Shown piece after piece: positions 26,314 through 35,478 of a stretch of 64,000 bases of DNA. Position numbers and translations under genes: made by a program. Where the stretch lies: assembly GCF_024343575.1 (NCBI RefSeq), contig NZ_RJUA01000111.1, positions 1 through 64,000 on the forward strand, given 5' to 3'. This stretch comes from Lacihabitans sp. LS3-19 (GTDB lineage Bacteria; Bacteroidota; Bacteroidia; Cytophagales; Spirosomataceae). The first letter of the stretch is position 1. The number at the start of each line of letters is the position of its first letter. The notes below the pieces were generated by a model. That model had not been told where the DNA came from, did no database searches, and saw only the letters and a program-made list of their open reading frames with translations.

Positions 26314-27301
26314 ATCATATAGCTTTTTTAGTAATTTAGATAAAATTCAGAATTTAAAAGATATTATTTATTGCAAATTAGAACCCATTATTAACAATGA
26401 TTTTGTTTTGTTAGATGTACCTAACCACAGGAATATAGGTGATTCGTTAATTTGGCAAGGGGAATTAAATTTTTTTGAATATTTGAATTTTAATTGTTTA
26501 GGACAATTTAATGCTGATACTTTTGATTTCTCATTAGATATATCTAAAGATACTGTAATTTTAATGCATGGAGGCGGTAATTTTGGTGATTTATATAGGA
26601 AGTTTCAAAATTTCAGGCTTAAAGTAATCAAAAATTTCCCGAATAATAGGATTGTAATCTTACCTCAAACTGTATTTTATGAAAACTTTGACTTACTTGA
26701 TAATGATTTAAAAATTATGAGTAATCATAAAGATTTATATATTTGTGTAAGAGATAAAGTTTCTGAAAGTTTAATTAAGTCTTATTTTGATCCCAAAAAT
26801 GTATTATTAATGCCAGATATGGCTTTTTTCTTAGATTTTTCAATTTATCATAATAAAATCAACAATAACGATAATACTTTGTTTCTGAAAAGAACGGATA
26901 AGGAATTTATTAGAGTGGAGGAAGTTTATAAATTTAATGATAAATTTGAAATTAAAGATTGGCCAACTTTTTCTAATAATAGGTTTTATAATTTTTTTCT
27001 TAATAAATTTGACTCTATAGAATCTAGATTATCTTATTTTTTGAAATTTATTCCTTTATCGAGTCTTTTCATTAATAGTGCTTATGGATTAAAGTCTAAA
27101 ATGGGGAGGGAAAAGTTGATAGATATTGGGGTTGATTTTTTTTTAAAATATAATACAATTTATACTTCTAGACTACATGGTTTAATTTTAGGAATTTTGT
27201 TGGATAAAGAAGTTTATATTATTGATAATTCTTATGGAAAGAATCATAATTTTTATGAAGCTTGGCTATTTGATTTTGAAAAAGTTTATTTATTGAATTA
27301 A
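26303..27301 (+). CDS. Polysaccharide pyruvyl transferase family protein
   Basis: This 332-aa protein of the PssK/CsaB-like family would transfer pyruvate ketals to a sugar of the polysaccharide. Motifs are NIGDSLIWQGELNF (residues about 39-52), LMHGGGNFGDLYRKF (about 88-102), PQTVFYENFDLL and a C-terminal TSRLHGLILGILLDKEV, where the Arg-His pair is conserved. The overlap with wzx suggests coupled translation. A decayed IS element follows. Confidence 0.9.
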   Translation: MKNKSYSFFSNLDKIQNLKDIIYCKLEPIINNDFVLLDVPNHRNIGDSLIWQGELNFFEYLNFNCLGQFNADTFDFSLDISKDTVILMHGGGNFGDLYRKFQNFRLKVIKNFPNNRIVILPQTVFYENFDLLDNDLKIMSNHKDLYICVRDKVSESLIKSYFDPKNVLLMPDMAFFLDFSIYHNKINNNDNTLFLKRTDKEFIRVEEVYKFNDKFEIKDWPTFSNNRFYNFFLNKFDSIESRLSYFLKFIPLSSLFINSAYGLKSKMGREKLIDIGVDFFLKYNTIYTSRLHGLILGILLDKEVYIIDNSYGKNHNFYEAWLFDFEKVYLLN

Positions 27302-27429
27302 ATTCCTTTGAATATTACTGTTACAATAAATATTTTATTTCACTTTAAAATATTCTCATTTTACATTTTTTTGGGAGTAACAACATTTTTTTATAACTAA
27401 GCATTACTTATCTTCAAACTTTTTTGATG

Positions 27430-28690
27430 CGATCTCGAATTAAGTGGGTAAGATAAAATTTGTTGCTGATATTTGTTTTATAAATAGCGAACAAATATTT
27501 CAATTGGCCTTGAGTTTAATTGAAACGTGGTATGTATCAAAAGTTGAGTTTTTGGAAAGAGAAGTACAAAAGGAACTACATTTAACTATTGATTATAAAG
27601 CTGGATTTTTAATTGATAAGACTGGCAAAAGTACGGTCCGTGGTAGGGTAGAAAGGAAGTGGCGACATCAGATTTTTTTTAGCATAAGTGTTATTTGCAT
27701 TGTAAAATCCCACGAGTTAAAACGGTTGAAAATAATGTTGAACAAGCATCAGTTCCATGGGCACGCGAAGGTTGTGGATCTTTTGTTTGAAGCGTTTAGT
27801 TAGTTATTAATAGAGCAAGAAATGTCGATAAATAAGGTAGGGAAATTGATTGGCGTCTACCCCAACCGTATTTGGAATATCTTTAATTATTGGCTCGGAA
27901 TTGCTTATTTTGATGCAGAGCATAATAATATTTCAACATTGGGAATAGGCGAGACCAGCTCTAAAAAGGGGCATGATTATATAACCGTTGCCGTAGATAT
28001 GAAGACTTCAAGGGTAGTACATGCTACCGAGGGTAGAGGAGCGGACACCATTACTAAAATAGCTGATTATCTGAAAACTAAAGGTACATAGAGGGAGGCT
28101 TATTAAGCAGGTTTGTATTGACCTGTCACCCTCTTTTATTAGTGGAGTGGAATCAGAATTTTCTAATGCTCAAATAGTATTTGATAGGTACCATGTTAAA
28201 GCATTATTTAATAAAAGTATGGACTACTTAAGAAAACAAGAATTAAAAACTCACTTAATGTTTAAAGGGCAAAAGTACTTGTTTTTCAAAAATGTGAAGA
28301 ACATGACAGTTTCTCAAAAATTACAGCGAGATACGTAACTAGAAGCATTAACAAGATTAGGTGCGGCTTATCGTTTGAAAATACTATTTGACGATTTTTA
28401 GTCTATCAAATCACCTCAAGATGCACAAGGATTTTTAGCCTATTGGTGTGATATGGCAAGAGATTCAACGATACCTCAATTTGAAAAATTTGTAAACACA
28501 GTATTGAAGCATTGGAAAGGAATTTCAAATTATTTTAATATCACATTTCAAACGGAATTTTAGAAGATACAAACAGTAAATTTCAGTTGGCTTAAGTAAG
28601 GGGATTTAGAAACAAAAAAAAATTTTCTCAATATGATTTACTTCATCGCTGGTAAACTCAAATTTAATTACCCGCTCTATTCAGCATAGG
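27430..28690 (+). pseudogene. Decayed ISL3-family transposase gene (insertion-sequence remnant)
   Basis: Fragments of one transposase lie in all three frames: an N-terminal part (27444-27803, frameshifting near the PWAREGCGSF region), a second (27822-28091) beginning SINKVGKLIGVYPNRIWNIF, a third (28147-28338) with QIVFDRYHVKALFNKSMDYL, and a C-terminal stretch broken by stops that still reads AYRLKILFDDF, SPQDAQGFLAYWCDMARDST, VLKHWKGISNYFN and FIAGKLKFNYPLYS to about 28680. The segment LGIGETSSKKGHDYITVAVD has Gly where ISL3 enzymes have the first catalytic Asp (GIDETS). The element is dead by several independent lesions. I could not define its inverted repeats. Confidence 0.9.
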
Positions 28691-28754
28691 GCCAAATTTA
28701 TTATCTTATATTTACCCTTCACATATTCAAAAGTTTAAGAAATTTAATTGATAA

Positions 28755-29837
28755 ATGAGAGAATATATTTTTAATTTAATGATTGGGTATTATTCATTTT
28801 GGATACTTTCTTTTATTTTTTTTTTATTTTTGGCCTATACTAAGTCAAAAGAAATTAATTTAGGGTTATATAATTTTTTATTAATTTTTTGGGTACCATT
28901 CTCATTGCTTTTTTTAGGCTTGAGAGATAGTAGTATAGGTACAGATTCAGAAAATTATAAATATATGTACAATTTGGCTGTGGAAGGTTACAAATATGAG
29001 TATTTTGATAATATTGAGTTTCTGTTTTTTATTTTACTCAAAATTACTAGTTATTTTGGTTCTTATAAATTGTTTTTTTTTAGCGTTCATTTAATATTTC
29101 TTTCAACATTTTTGTTTTTTTTATCCAAAGTTAGTTATCAATTCGCTTTAACTTTCATTCTTTTTCTTTCATTCTTTTTTTATTATAATTTGTCGATAAA
29201 TATAATAAGAAACTCCCTTTCTATACCTTTTTGGTTACTAGGAATTTTTTATTTGAATTTAAATAAATTAAAAAAAGGATTGTCTTTATTTTTGATTTCA
29301 TTTTTGTTCCACAAAACTGCTATTTTTATATTTTTATCTTATATTTTAATAAAGTTTATTTCTTTTAATAAATTAGTGCTTATTTGGATTATAACATCAG
29401 TGTTTTCTTTTTTTCAAAAGGATCTATTGTTATATCTGCTTGACTTTACACCTCTTTCTGAATATTTAGAGCTTGTTCAATACGTTAAATATATTAATTA
29501 CAAGGAAGAGTTTGATTACGTAATTGGATTTAGATTAGATTTTTGGCTTATAAATTTTGTTATGATTGTTTATATATATATAAATAGATTTATTGGTAGA
29601 AAGACAAAGTGGGATAGTTTATTTGTAACATTATCTATTTTATCGGTTTTTTCTTATCAATTTCCTTATTCTGATAGGACAAGCTTATTCTCTTGGTTTT
29701 TAATTCCTATTATAATTTCTATTACAGAATTAAATGTTGACAAAAGTAAATATTCAAATATAAAAATCTTAAAGTTTCTTATTTTGAGTTTATTTTTGAG
29801 TTTTCCTTCATTTTATCTTTTAATTAAAAATGTCTAA
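28755..29837 (+). CDS. EpsG-type O-antigen/capsule polymerase (Wzy)
   Basis: This 360-aa protein with about ten transmembrane segments has the EpsG/Wzy signature LGLRDSSIGTDSENYKYMY at residues about 53-71 (R-D..GTD..Y), followed by hydrophobic helices and a YNLSINIIRNSLSIPFWLLG segment with the conserved RN..... pattern. It would polymerise the flipped repeat units at the periplasmic face. It overlaps the following glycosyltransferase gene by 8 bp and lies directly after the IS remnant, which separated it from the pyruvyltransferase gene. Confidence 0.85.
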   Translation: MREYIFNLMIGYYSFWILSFIFFLFLAYTKSKEINLGLYNFLLIFWVPFSLLFLGLRDSSIGTDSENYKYMYNLAVEGYKYEYFDNIEFLFFILLKITSYFGSYKLFFFSVHLIFLSTFLFFLSKVSYQFALTFILFLSFFFYYNLSINIIRNSLSIPFWLLGIFYLNLNKLKKGLSLFLISFLFHKTAIFIFLSYILIKFISFNKLVLIWIITSVFSFFQKDLLLYLLDFTPLSEYLELVQYVKYINYKEEFDYVIGFRLDFWLINFVMIVYIYINRFIGRKTKWDSLFVTLSILSVFSYQFPYSDRTSLFSWFLIPIIISITELNVDKSKYSNIKILKFLILSLFLSFPSFYLLIKNV

Positions 29838-30687
29838 AGAGCCTTTAGTTACAATAGGATTACCATGTTATAATGTTGAAAGATATGTTGATTTTGCAAT
29901 TAATTCTATTTTTAAACAAACCTATAAAAATTGGGAGTTATTAATAATTGACGATAATTCAACAGATAATACCTTTTTGAAATTAAGAAAATATAAAGAT
30001 GATGTAAGAGTTAAATTAATTAAAGATGGAAAAAATGAAGGATTACCCAAAAGGCTAAATCAGCTAATAGAATTATCTAAGGGGAAATATTTTATAAGAA
30101 TGGATGCGGATGATATTATGGATATTAATAGAGTACAAGTTCAAGTTGAATATTTAGAGGGAAATCCAAGTATTGATGTATTAGGAACCGAGGCTTATGT
30201 AATTGATAATAATAACCAAATACAAGGTAAACGCAAAACCTTTGAATTAAAGGATATAAAGTCAGCTGCTATGCATTGTGCTTTTATTCATCCAACTGTA
30301 GCGGGTAAATTGTCTTGGTTTAAAATAAACAAATATAATGAAAACTGTATTCGTATGGAAGACTATGAATTATGGGTAAGAACCATTGGGAATTCTAATT
30401 TTTTTGTTTTACATGTGCCTCTTTTGTATTATAGAGAAATAGGTCAAAAATCTTTGAAAAAGTATTTGGGTAGTAAGTTGAATTCTTTTAAGATTGTAAA
30501 AGATGCAAAAGGACTTAGTTTTGGATTTAAGATTTCTTTTTTGACTATTGAATATATGAAAATATTTCTATTTTCAATTCTATATTTTATTAATCAAGAG
30601 GATTTTTTGATAAAAAAAAGGAGTCTTCATTTAGGTGAGACTGAAAAGAAGATAGCAAGAGAGAGATTAAATTTAGTTATAAGTTAA
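29830..30687 (+). CDS. Glycosyltransferase family 2
   Basis: This 285-aa GT-A-fold transferase has an N-terminal VTIGLPCYNVERYVDFAI, NWELLIIDDNSTDNT (nucleotide-binding Asp), GKYFIRMDADDIMD carrying the DxD metal motif, and RMEDYELWVRT, where the acidic residues give the probable catalytic base. A hydrophobic C-terminal segment may associate it with the membrane. The sugar and acceptor are unknown. It is translationally coupled to wzy by overlap and lies 4 bp before the next glycosyltransferase gene. Confidence 0.93.
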   Translation: MSKEPLVTIGLPCYNVERYVDFAINSIFKQTYKNWELLIIDDNSTDNTFLKLRKYKDDVRVKLIKDGKNEGLPKRLNQLIELSKGKYFIRMDADDIMDINRVQVQVEYLEGNPSIDVLGTEAYVIDNNNQIQGKRKTFELKDIKSAAMHCAFIHPTVAGKLSWFKINKYNENCIRMEDYELWVRTIGNSNFFVLHVPLLYYREIGQKSLKKYLGSKLNSFKIVKDAKGLSFGFKISFLTIEYMKIFLFSILYFINQEDFLIKKRSLHLGETEKKIARERLNLVIS

Positions 30688-30691
30688 GCGT

Positions 30692-31849
30692 ATGAAAATA
30701 ATATTTATAATTACTGACTTTGGGAGTTTTAACAATTTTTTATCTGAATTATCTGTTCAACTTAGTAAGAATAAGAATGTGAAATTATTTGTTATTTGCA
30801 ACTTAGATAAAGTTATTTTGCTTAAGGATAAATATAATTACGAAGATTTAAATATTAAATTTCATTTTGTAAATATTCCCCGAAAAGTAAATTTGTTTTC
30901 AATTTTATCATCAGCACGACAAATAAATTTAATAATTAATTCTATTAAACCTGATATTATTCATGCTCATTTTACTACTGGAATTTTTCCTAGTGTTTTG
31001 TTAAAAAAAAGAAAGTTTAAATATTGGGGTACTTTTCATGGCTTAGGTATGAATTCTAGTAAAGGATTAAAAAAAATTATATTTACTTTAGTAGAGACTT
31101 TTTGCTTTTTCAGATTAGATAAAATTTTTGTTACTAACGAAATAGATTTTAAATATGTAATTAATTTAGGTTTTGCTCAAAAGACTTTAAAATATAAATG
31201 CTTTGGTTTTGGATGTGATTTGCTTGATTTTAATAAAGATCGTTTTTCAATTGATATAATTAATGAAACTAAAAAAGAATTAAATATTATAGGAGAAAAA
31301 GTAATTGTTTATACTGGGAGGTTTGTTGAATTTAAGGGCTTTGACTTAGTAATTAAAGCATTTCTAAGATTAATAAAAATAGAACCCAATGGTTATAAAT
31401 TATTAATTATTGGAGGATATGATATAATACATTCTACTGGTTTAAGCGAAAATGAAGAAATTGAATTAAAAAATAACCTTGACATTATAAACATAGGTTT
31501 TACTAATAATGTTGCTAAATTTCTTGCTATAGCAGATTTTTTTTTATTTCCAAGCAAAAAAGAAGGTTTGCCAACTTGCGTAATGGAATCACTTGCTATG
31601 GGAATTCCTACAATAGTTTCTAATTCTAGGGGAAGTATGGATTTAATTGAAAATAGAATTAATGGAATATTAATTGATGAGCAACAAGATACAGAAAATG
31701 AAATTAATTGTATTATTCAAACCATATTTGAGATAAATAGTAAACCGCAATTTGCTAATGATTTAAGGAATAATTCTTTAAAACGGCGGCACCAATATTC
31801 AAGAAACCTGTTTATAGATGAACATGTAAATTATTACTTAAATAATTAA
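30692..31849 (+). CDS. Glycosyltransferase family 4
   Basis: This 385-aa GT-B-fold transferase has FHGLGMNSSKGLKKI in the N-terminal domain, then VYTGRFVEFKGFDLVIKAF at the start of the C-terminal Rossmann domain. FPSKKEGLPTCVMESLAMG is the donor-binding ExxxxxxxE motif, followed by IPTIVSNSRGSMDLI. It would add one sugar of the repeat unit; donor and linkage cannot be predicted. It is the last gene of the very AT-rich part of the operon. Confidence 0.93.
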   Translation: MKIIFIITDFGSFNNFLSELSVQLSKNKNVKLFVICNLDKVILLKDKYNYEDLNIKFHFVNIPRKVNLFSILSSARQINLIINSIKPDIIHAHFTTGIFPSVLLKKRKFKYWGTFHGLGMNSSKGLKKIIFTLVETFCFFRLDKIFVTNEIDFKYVINLGFAQKTLKYKCFGFGCDLLDFNKDRFSIDIINETKKELNIIGEKVIVYTGRFVEFKGFDLVIKAFLRLIKIEPNGYKLLIIGGYDIIHSTGLSENEEIELKNNLDIINIGFTNNVAKFLAIADFFLFPSKKEGLPTCVMESLAMGIPTIVSNSRGSMDLIENRINGILIDEQQDTENEINCIIQTIFEINSKPQFANDLRNNSLKRRHQYSRNLFIDEHVNYYLNN

Positions 31850-32006
31850 GTCTAGATTCAATTTTCAAAAAGAAGCCTTTGTGTTTCTTTAGATATGCAC
31901 TTCTAACCATTTAATAAAATTGCTATTTATTATTACTATTTATTTTTTTATTATTATACCTTCGTAATGTCAATAATTTAAAATGTTTTTAAACTTAAAG
32001 AATAAA

Positions 32007-33440
32007 ATGAGAAATAATTATTTAAAAATCTTGTCTTTTGTTGTTGTATTTCTGATGGGAGTATCAGTAAATGCTCAAATAGGAAATGTCGGAATTGGGA
32101 CTAATAATCCCAATGAATCTGCAATTTTAGAAATTGAATCAATTAATAAAGGATTGTTGATTCCAAGAATGAGCCTTGAAAAAAGGAATGAAATTCAGAG
32201 TCCTGCAATAGGGTTATTAGTTTTTCAAACCGATGTAAATTCAGGTTTTTATTTTTATAATGGTCAAGGATGGTCCAAATTGAGTAACAATGATGCTTAT
32301 TCAGTTGCTTCGGATCCCAATGATTGGAGTTTCGGAGGAAATTCAGCTCCAGTAGGTGCTTTTTTAGGTACTACAAATACTGAACCTATTCTTTTCAAGG
32401 TTAATAATGTTTGGTCAGGTAAAGTTGGTGGAAGTGTTACTTTTTTAGGAGTAAATGCAGGAAATAGTAGTACTTCAGGTGCCAACAATGTTGCAATCGG
32501 TAATGAGTCTTCTAAATCAATTACAACTGGTATTAATAATGTTTCCATTGGTAGATATTCGATGAGATTAAATACTTCTGGTCAAGCTAACGTAGCTTTA
32601 GGCTCATCCGCATTGAGAGATAATAGTACTGGAGTCCAAAATGTGGGTATTGGTTGGAATGCATTATTGACTAATACCTCAGGAGACTATAATATGGCAA
32701 TAGGAACTCAAACTTTAGGTAAGAATACAACAGGTAGTGGAAATACTGGTATAGGTACTAGTGTATTATTAGATTTAGTTTCTGGAGATGAGAATATTGG
32801 AATTGGATTAAATGCATTAGTTAAGTTGCAAAATGGAAGTAAAAATATTGGTATAGGTACTCAAACCTTATTTCAAAATCTCACAGGAACGGGAAATCTT
32901 GCACTTGGATATAAAGCTGGTTACAATGAGACTGGTAGTAATAAACTATACATTTCTAATTCCTCAACAGTCAACCCTTTGATCAAAGGTGAGTTTGATA
33001 ACAAGAACTTAAAAATTAATACAGGAGCCACAACATCAAGTACTGTTGGATTTTTAGCCGTTGGCAATTTTGATGCTGCTTTTGCTATGCCTACTGGTAA
33101 TTCGTACAGATTAATAGTTCAAGATGGCATTATTACGGAAAGAGTTAAAGTAGCTTTGAAATCTACAGCTGATTGGGCAGATTATGTTTTTGAGCCAATA
33201 TACAAATCAAATATGATGTCTTTAGAAGAGGTTGAAGAATTTACTTTGGAAAACAAGCATCTTCCAAACGTTCCTTCAGCACAAAACATGAAAGATAACG
33301 GTTTAGAGGTTGGTGAGACTTCTAAAATGTTTATGGAAAAAATTGAAGAATTAACGCTTTATATGATTGAGCTTAATAAAGACGTTAAAGCACTTAAGCT
33401 AGAGAATGAATTACTAAAATCTAAATTAGTAAATAAATAA
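32007..33440 (+). CDS. Exported surface protein with YadA/Hia head-like repeats
   Basis: This protein of about 477 aa begins MRNNYLKIL with a signal peptide ending VSVNAQ; an in-frame ATG at 31983 is less likely. Residues about 145-310 hold seven or so 24-residue repeats ending NVAIG, NVSIG, NVALG, NVGIG, NMAIG, NTGIG or NIGIG, like the left-handed beta-roll of trimeric autotransporter heads. The C-terminal region, with MSLEEVEEFTLENKHLPNVP followed by a long coiled coil, is a form common in Bacteroidota fibre-like proteins. It sits in the polysaccharide locus with its own TACCTTCG -7-like element (31957-31964) and a terminator. I infer a trimeric surface fibre or adhesin. Confidence 0.8.
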   Translation: MRNNYLKILSFVVVFLMGVSVNAQIGNVGIGTNNPNESAILEIESINKGLLIPRMSLEKRNEIQSPAIGLLVFQTDVNSGFYFYNGQGWSKLSNNDAYSVASDPNDWSFGGNSAPVGAFLGTTNTEPILFKVNNVWSGKVGGSVTFLGVNAGNSSTSGANNVAIGNESSKSITTGINNVSIGRYSMRLNTSGQANVALGSSALRDNSTGVQNVGIGWNALLTNTSGDYNMAIGTQTLGKNTTGSGNTGIGTSVLLDLVSGDENIGIGLNALVKLQNGSKNIGIGTQTLFQNLTGTGNLALGYKAGYNETGSNKLYISNSSTVNPLIKGEFDNKNLKINTGATTSSTVGFLAVGNFDAAFAMPTGNSYRLIVQDGIITERVKVALKSTADWADYVFEPIYKSNMMSLEEVEEFTLENKHLPNVPSAQNMKDNGLEVGETSKMFMEKIEELTLYMIELNKDVKALKLENELLKSKLVNK

Positions 33441-33461
33441 TTTTTCAAAATATTTTTTATT

Positions 33462-33499
33462 ACAAGAGCCTCAAGTAATCTACTTGGGGCTTGTTTTTG
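33462..33499 (+). terminator. Terminator after the head-repeat protein gene
   Basis: ACAAG-a-GCC-t-CAAGTA pairs with TACTTG-gg-GC-TTGT around a 3-nt loop, followed by a T-tract. The stem is imperfect but long. Confidence 0.7.
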
Positions 33500-33512
33500 T
33501 AAAATTTATTAA

Positions 33513-34415
33513 ATGAAAGTATTAATAACAGGTGCTTCTGGTTTTATAGGTATTAACTTACAGGAATATTTTATACGGCATTGCGTGCAGTTTGAAACAT
33601 TATCAATTAGATTAGGAGATGAATTTTCTATAAATGATGATATAACTGCAGTAATTCATTTAGCAGGTAAAGCTCATGATTTAAATAATGCAGTAGATGA
33701 AAATGAATATTATCGTGTAAATACAGATTTAACAAAAGAAATTTACCTTGAGTTTTGTAAATCAAAAGCCAAGGTTTTTATTTATATAAGCTCCGTAAAG
33801 GCGGTAGAGGATAATCCATCAAATATCATTGATGAGAAAACATTGCCTCGCCCTAAAACACCTTATGGAAAATCAAAACTTGCCGCAGAAGAGTATCTTG
33901 CAAAAAACAGAATTTCAGATAAGAGCCTATTTATTTTGAGGCCATGTATGGTTCATGGGCCAAATAATAAAGGCAATTTAAATGTTTTATATAAATTTGT
34001 TAATAAAGGTATACCATATCCTTTTGGTTGCTTTTCAAATCTGAGGTCTTATTTGAGTGTTGATAATCTTTGTTTTATCATTAAAGAATTAATAATAAAT
34101 GATAAAATTTCCTCAGGAATATATATGGTTTCAGATGATGATGAAATTTCAACTAATGATGTTGTAAAACTAATTGGGGAAACTCTAAATCGAAATATTA
34201 AAATTTTAAATTTACCCAAATTTTTTGTATTCTTTCTTGTGAGATTTGGAGATTTATTTAGTTTACAATTAAACTCAGTGAACTTACAGAAGCTTACAGG
34301 AAGTTATATTGTTTCAAATGAAAAAATTAAAGCGGCTTTAGGTAAACAGTTTCCTGTAAATACTAAAACTGGTTTAATTAAAACATTCGAATCATTCCTT
34401 AAAATAAAACAATGA
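33513..34415 (+). CDS. NAD-dependent sugar epimerase/reductase (WbpV/UDP-glucose-4-epimerase-like)
   Basis: This 300-aa short-chain dehydrogenase has LITGASGFIGINLQEYF (NAD binding), VIHLAGKAHD, ISSVKAVED with the catalytic Ser and TPYGKSKLAAEEYL with the YxxxK pair, then RPCMVHGPNNKGNL. Its place directly before a WbpL-like transferase (4-bp ATGA overlap) and a WbpM-like dehydratase parallels the Pseudomonas O-antigen genes that make and load UDP-QuiNAc or FucNAc. I therefore suggest it reduces the 4-keto intermediate; the stereochemistry is not predictable. Confidence 0.85.
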   Translation: MKVLITGASGFIGINLQEYFIRHCVQFETLSIRLGDEFSINDDITAVIHLAGKAHDLNNAVDENEYYRVNTDLTKEIYLEFCKSKAKVFIYISSVKAVEDNPSNIIDEKTLPRPKTPYGKSKLAAEEYLAKNRISDKSLFILRPCMVHGPNNKGNLNVLYKFVNKGIPYPFGCFSNLRSYLSVDNLCFIIKELIINDKISSGIYMVSDDDEISTNDVVKLIGETLNRNIKILNLPKFFVFFLVRFGDLFSLQLNSVNLQKLTGSYIVSNEKIKAALGKQFPVNTKTGLIKTFESFLKIKQ

Positions 34416-35380
34416 CCTATTTTGTTTTTTTAATAATTTTGTTTTTTGTATCTGAATTGATATATATTCGAATTGCACAGCATTTCAATATCATTGATTT
34501 TCCAAACAATCGCAGTTCTCATAAAGAAAATACTATTAGAGGGATAGGTATAGTGTTTCTCTTTGCAGCCTTCCATTATTTTTTTAATTCTGGTTTTCAA
34601 TATTCTTTTTTTTTTGCGGGTTTATTTTTGGTTGGTACCGTCAGTTTTTTCGACGATATTCGGCCTTTAGCAAATCGATTTAGAATTATTATTCAATTTA
34701 TAAGTGTAGGTTTATTGATTTTTCAAATTAAAGAATATTTTGTTTTAGACTTTTTAATTCTATTCGTTTTGTTATTAGTTATTGGTGTTGGAATATTAAA
34801 TGCTTATAATTTTATGGATGGAATAAATGGAATTACTGGCACTTTTAGTTTAGTTACAATTGGTTCTTTATATATTATTAACAGGAATTTTATTTCATTT
34901 ATTGATGATAATTTGTTGGTAAATGTAGGTTTGAGTATTTGTGTATTTTTGTTTTTTAATTTTCGAACTAATGCAATCGGTTTTTGTGGAGATGTAGGAA
35001 GTGTTAGTATTGCATTTATTATTTTATTTACAATTGCTATGCTAATTTTTAAAACAAATAATGTGAAGTTTATTTTTTTCCTTGGAGTATATGGAATCGA
35101 TACTATTTACACCTTGTTATACAGGATGCAAAAGAAAGAGAATATATTTAAAGCACATAGGAGTCATTTTTTTCAAATATTGGTTCACGATTATAAATTT
35201 TCCCATCTTCAAGTATCTTTTTTATTTTCAATTATTCAGCTAATGCTAAATATATGGATAGTTTATACTGATTTATTTACATTTTATTTCTATATTCCTT
35301 TTATTATAATAACATCTATCCTTCATTATTATCGAAATAAAAAAGGCTATTCAATAAGAGTTTTTACATTTACCAAATAA
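34412..35380 (+). CDS. Undecaprenyl-phosphate sugar-1-phosphate transferase (WecA/WbpL-like)
   Basis: This 322-aa polytopic membrane protein of the MraY/WecA family transfers a HexNAc-1-phosphate from UDP-sugar to undecaprenyl phosphate and so starts each repeat unit. Motifs are FPNNRSSHKENTIRGIG (residues about 30-46), SFFDDIRPL (the Asp-Asp pair), NAYNFMDGINGITG, GFCGDVGSVS and AHRSHFFQI. It overlaps the epimerase gene by 4 bp. With the flanking epimerase and dehydratase it forms an initiation module at the distal end of the locus. Confidence 0.92.
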   Translation: MTYFVFLIILFFVSELIYIRIAQHFNIIDFPNNRSSHKENTIRGIGIVFLFAAFHYFFNSGFQYSFFFAGLFLVGTVSFFDDIRPLANRFRIIIQFISVGLLIFQIKEYFVLDFLILFVLLLVIGVGILNAYNFMDGINGITGTFSLVTIGSLYIINRNFISFIDDNLLVNVGLSICVFLFFNFRTNAIGFCGDVGSVSIAFIILFTIAMLIFKTNNVKFIFFLGVYGIDTIYTLLYRMQKKENIFKAHRSHFFQILVHDYKFSHLQVSFLFSIIQLMLNIWIVYTDLFTFYFYIPFIIITSILHYYRNKKGYSIRVFTFTK

Positions 35381-35478
35381 TAAAATTCTTGGCAATATAT
35401 TTGTAAACATGCCAATTAGATGTAATTTTGGTAATACAGAGGTTTTCTACAATAAAATACAAATTAATAGCTTAGAAA

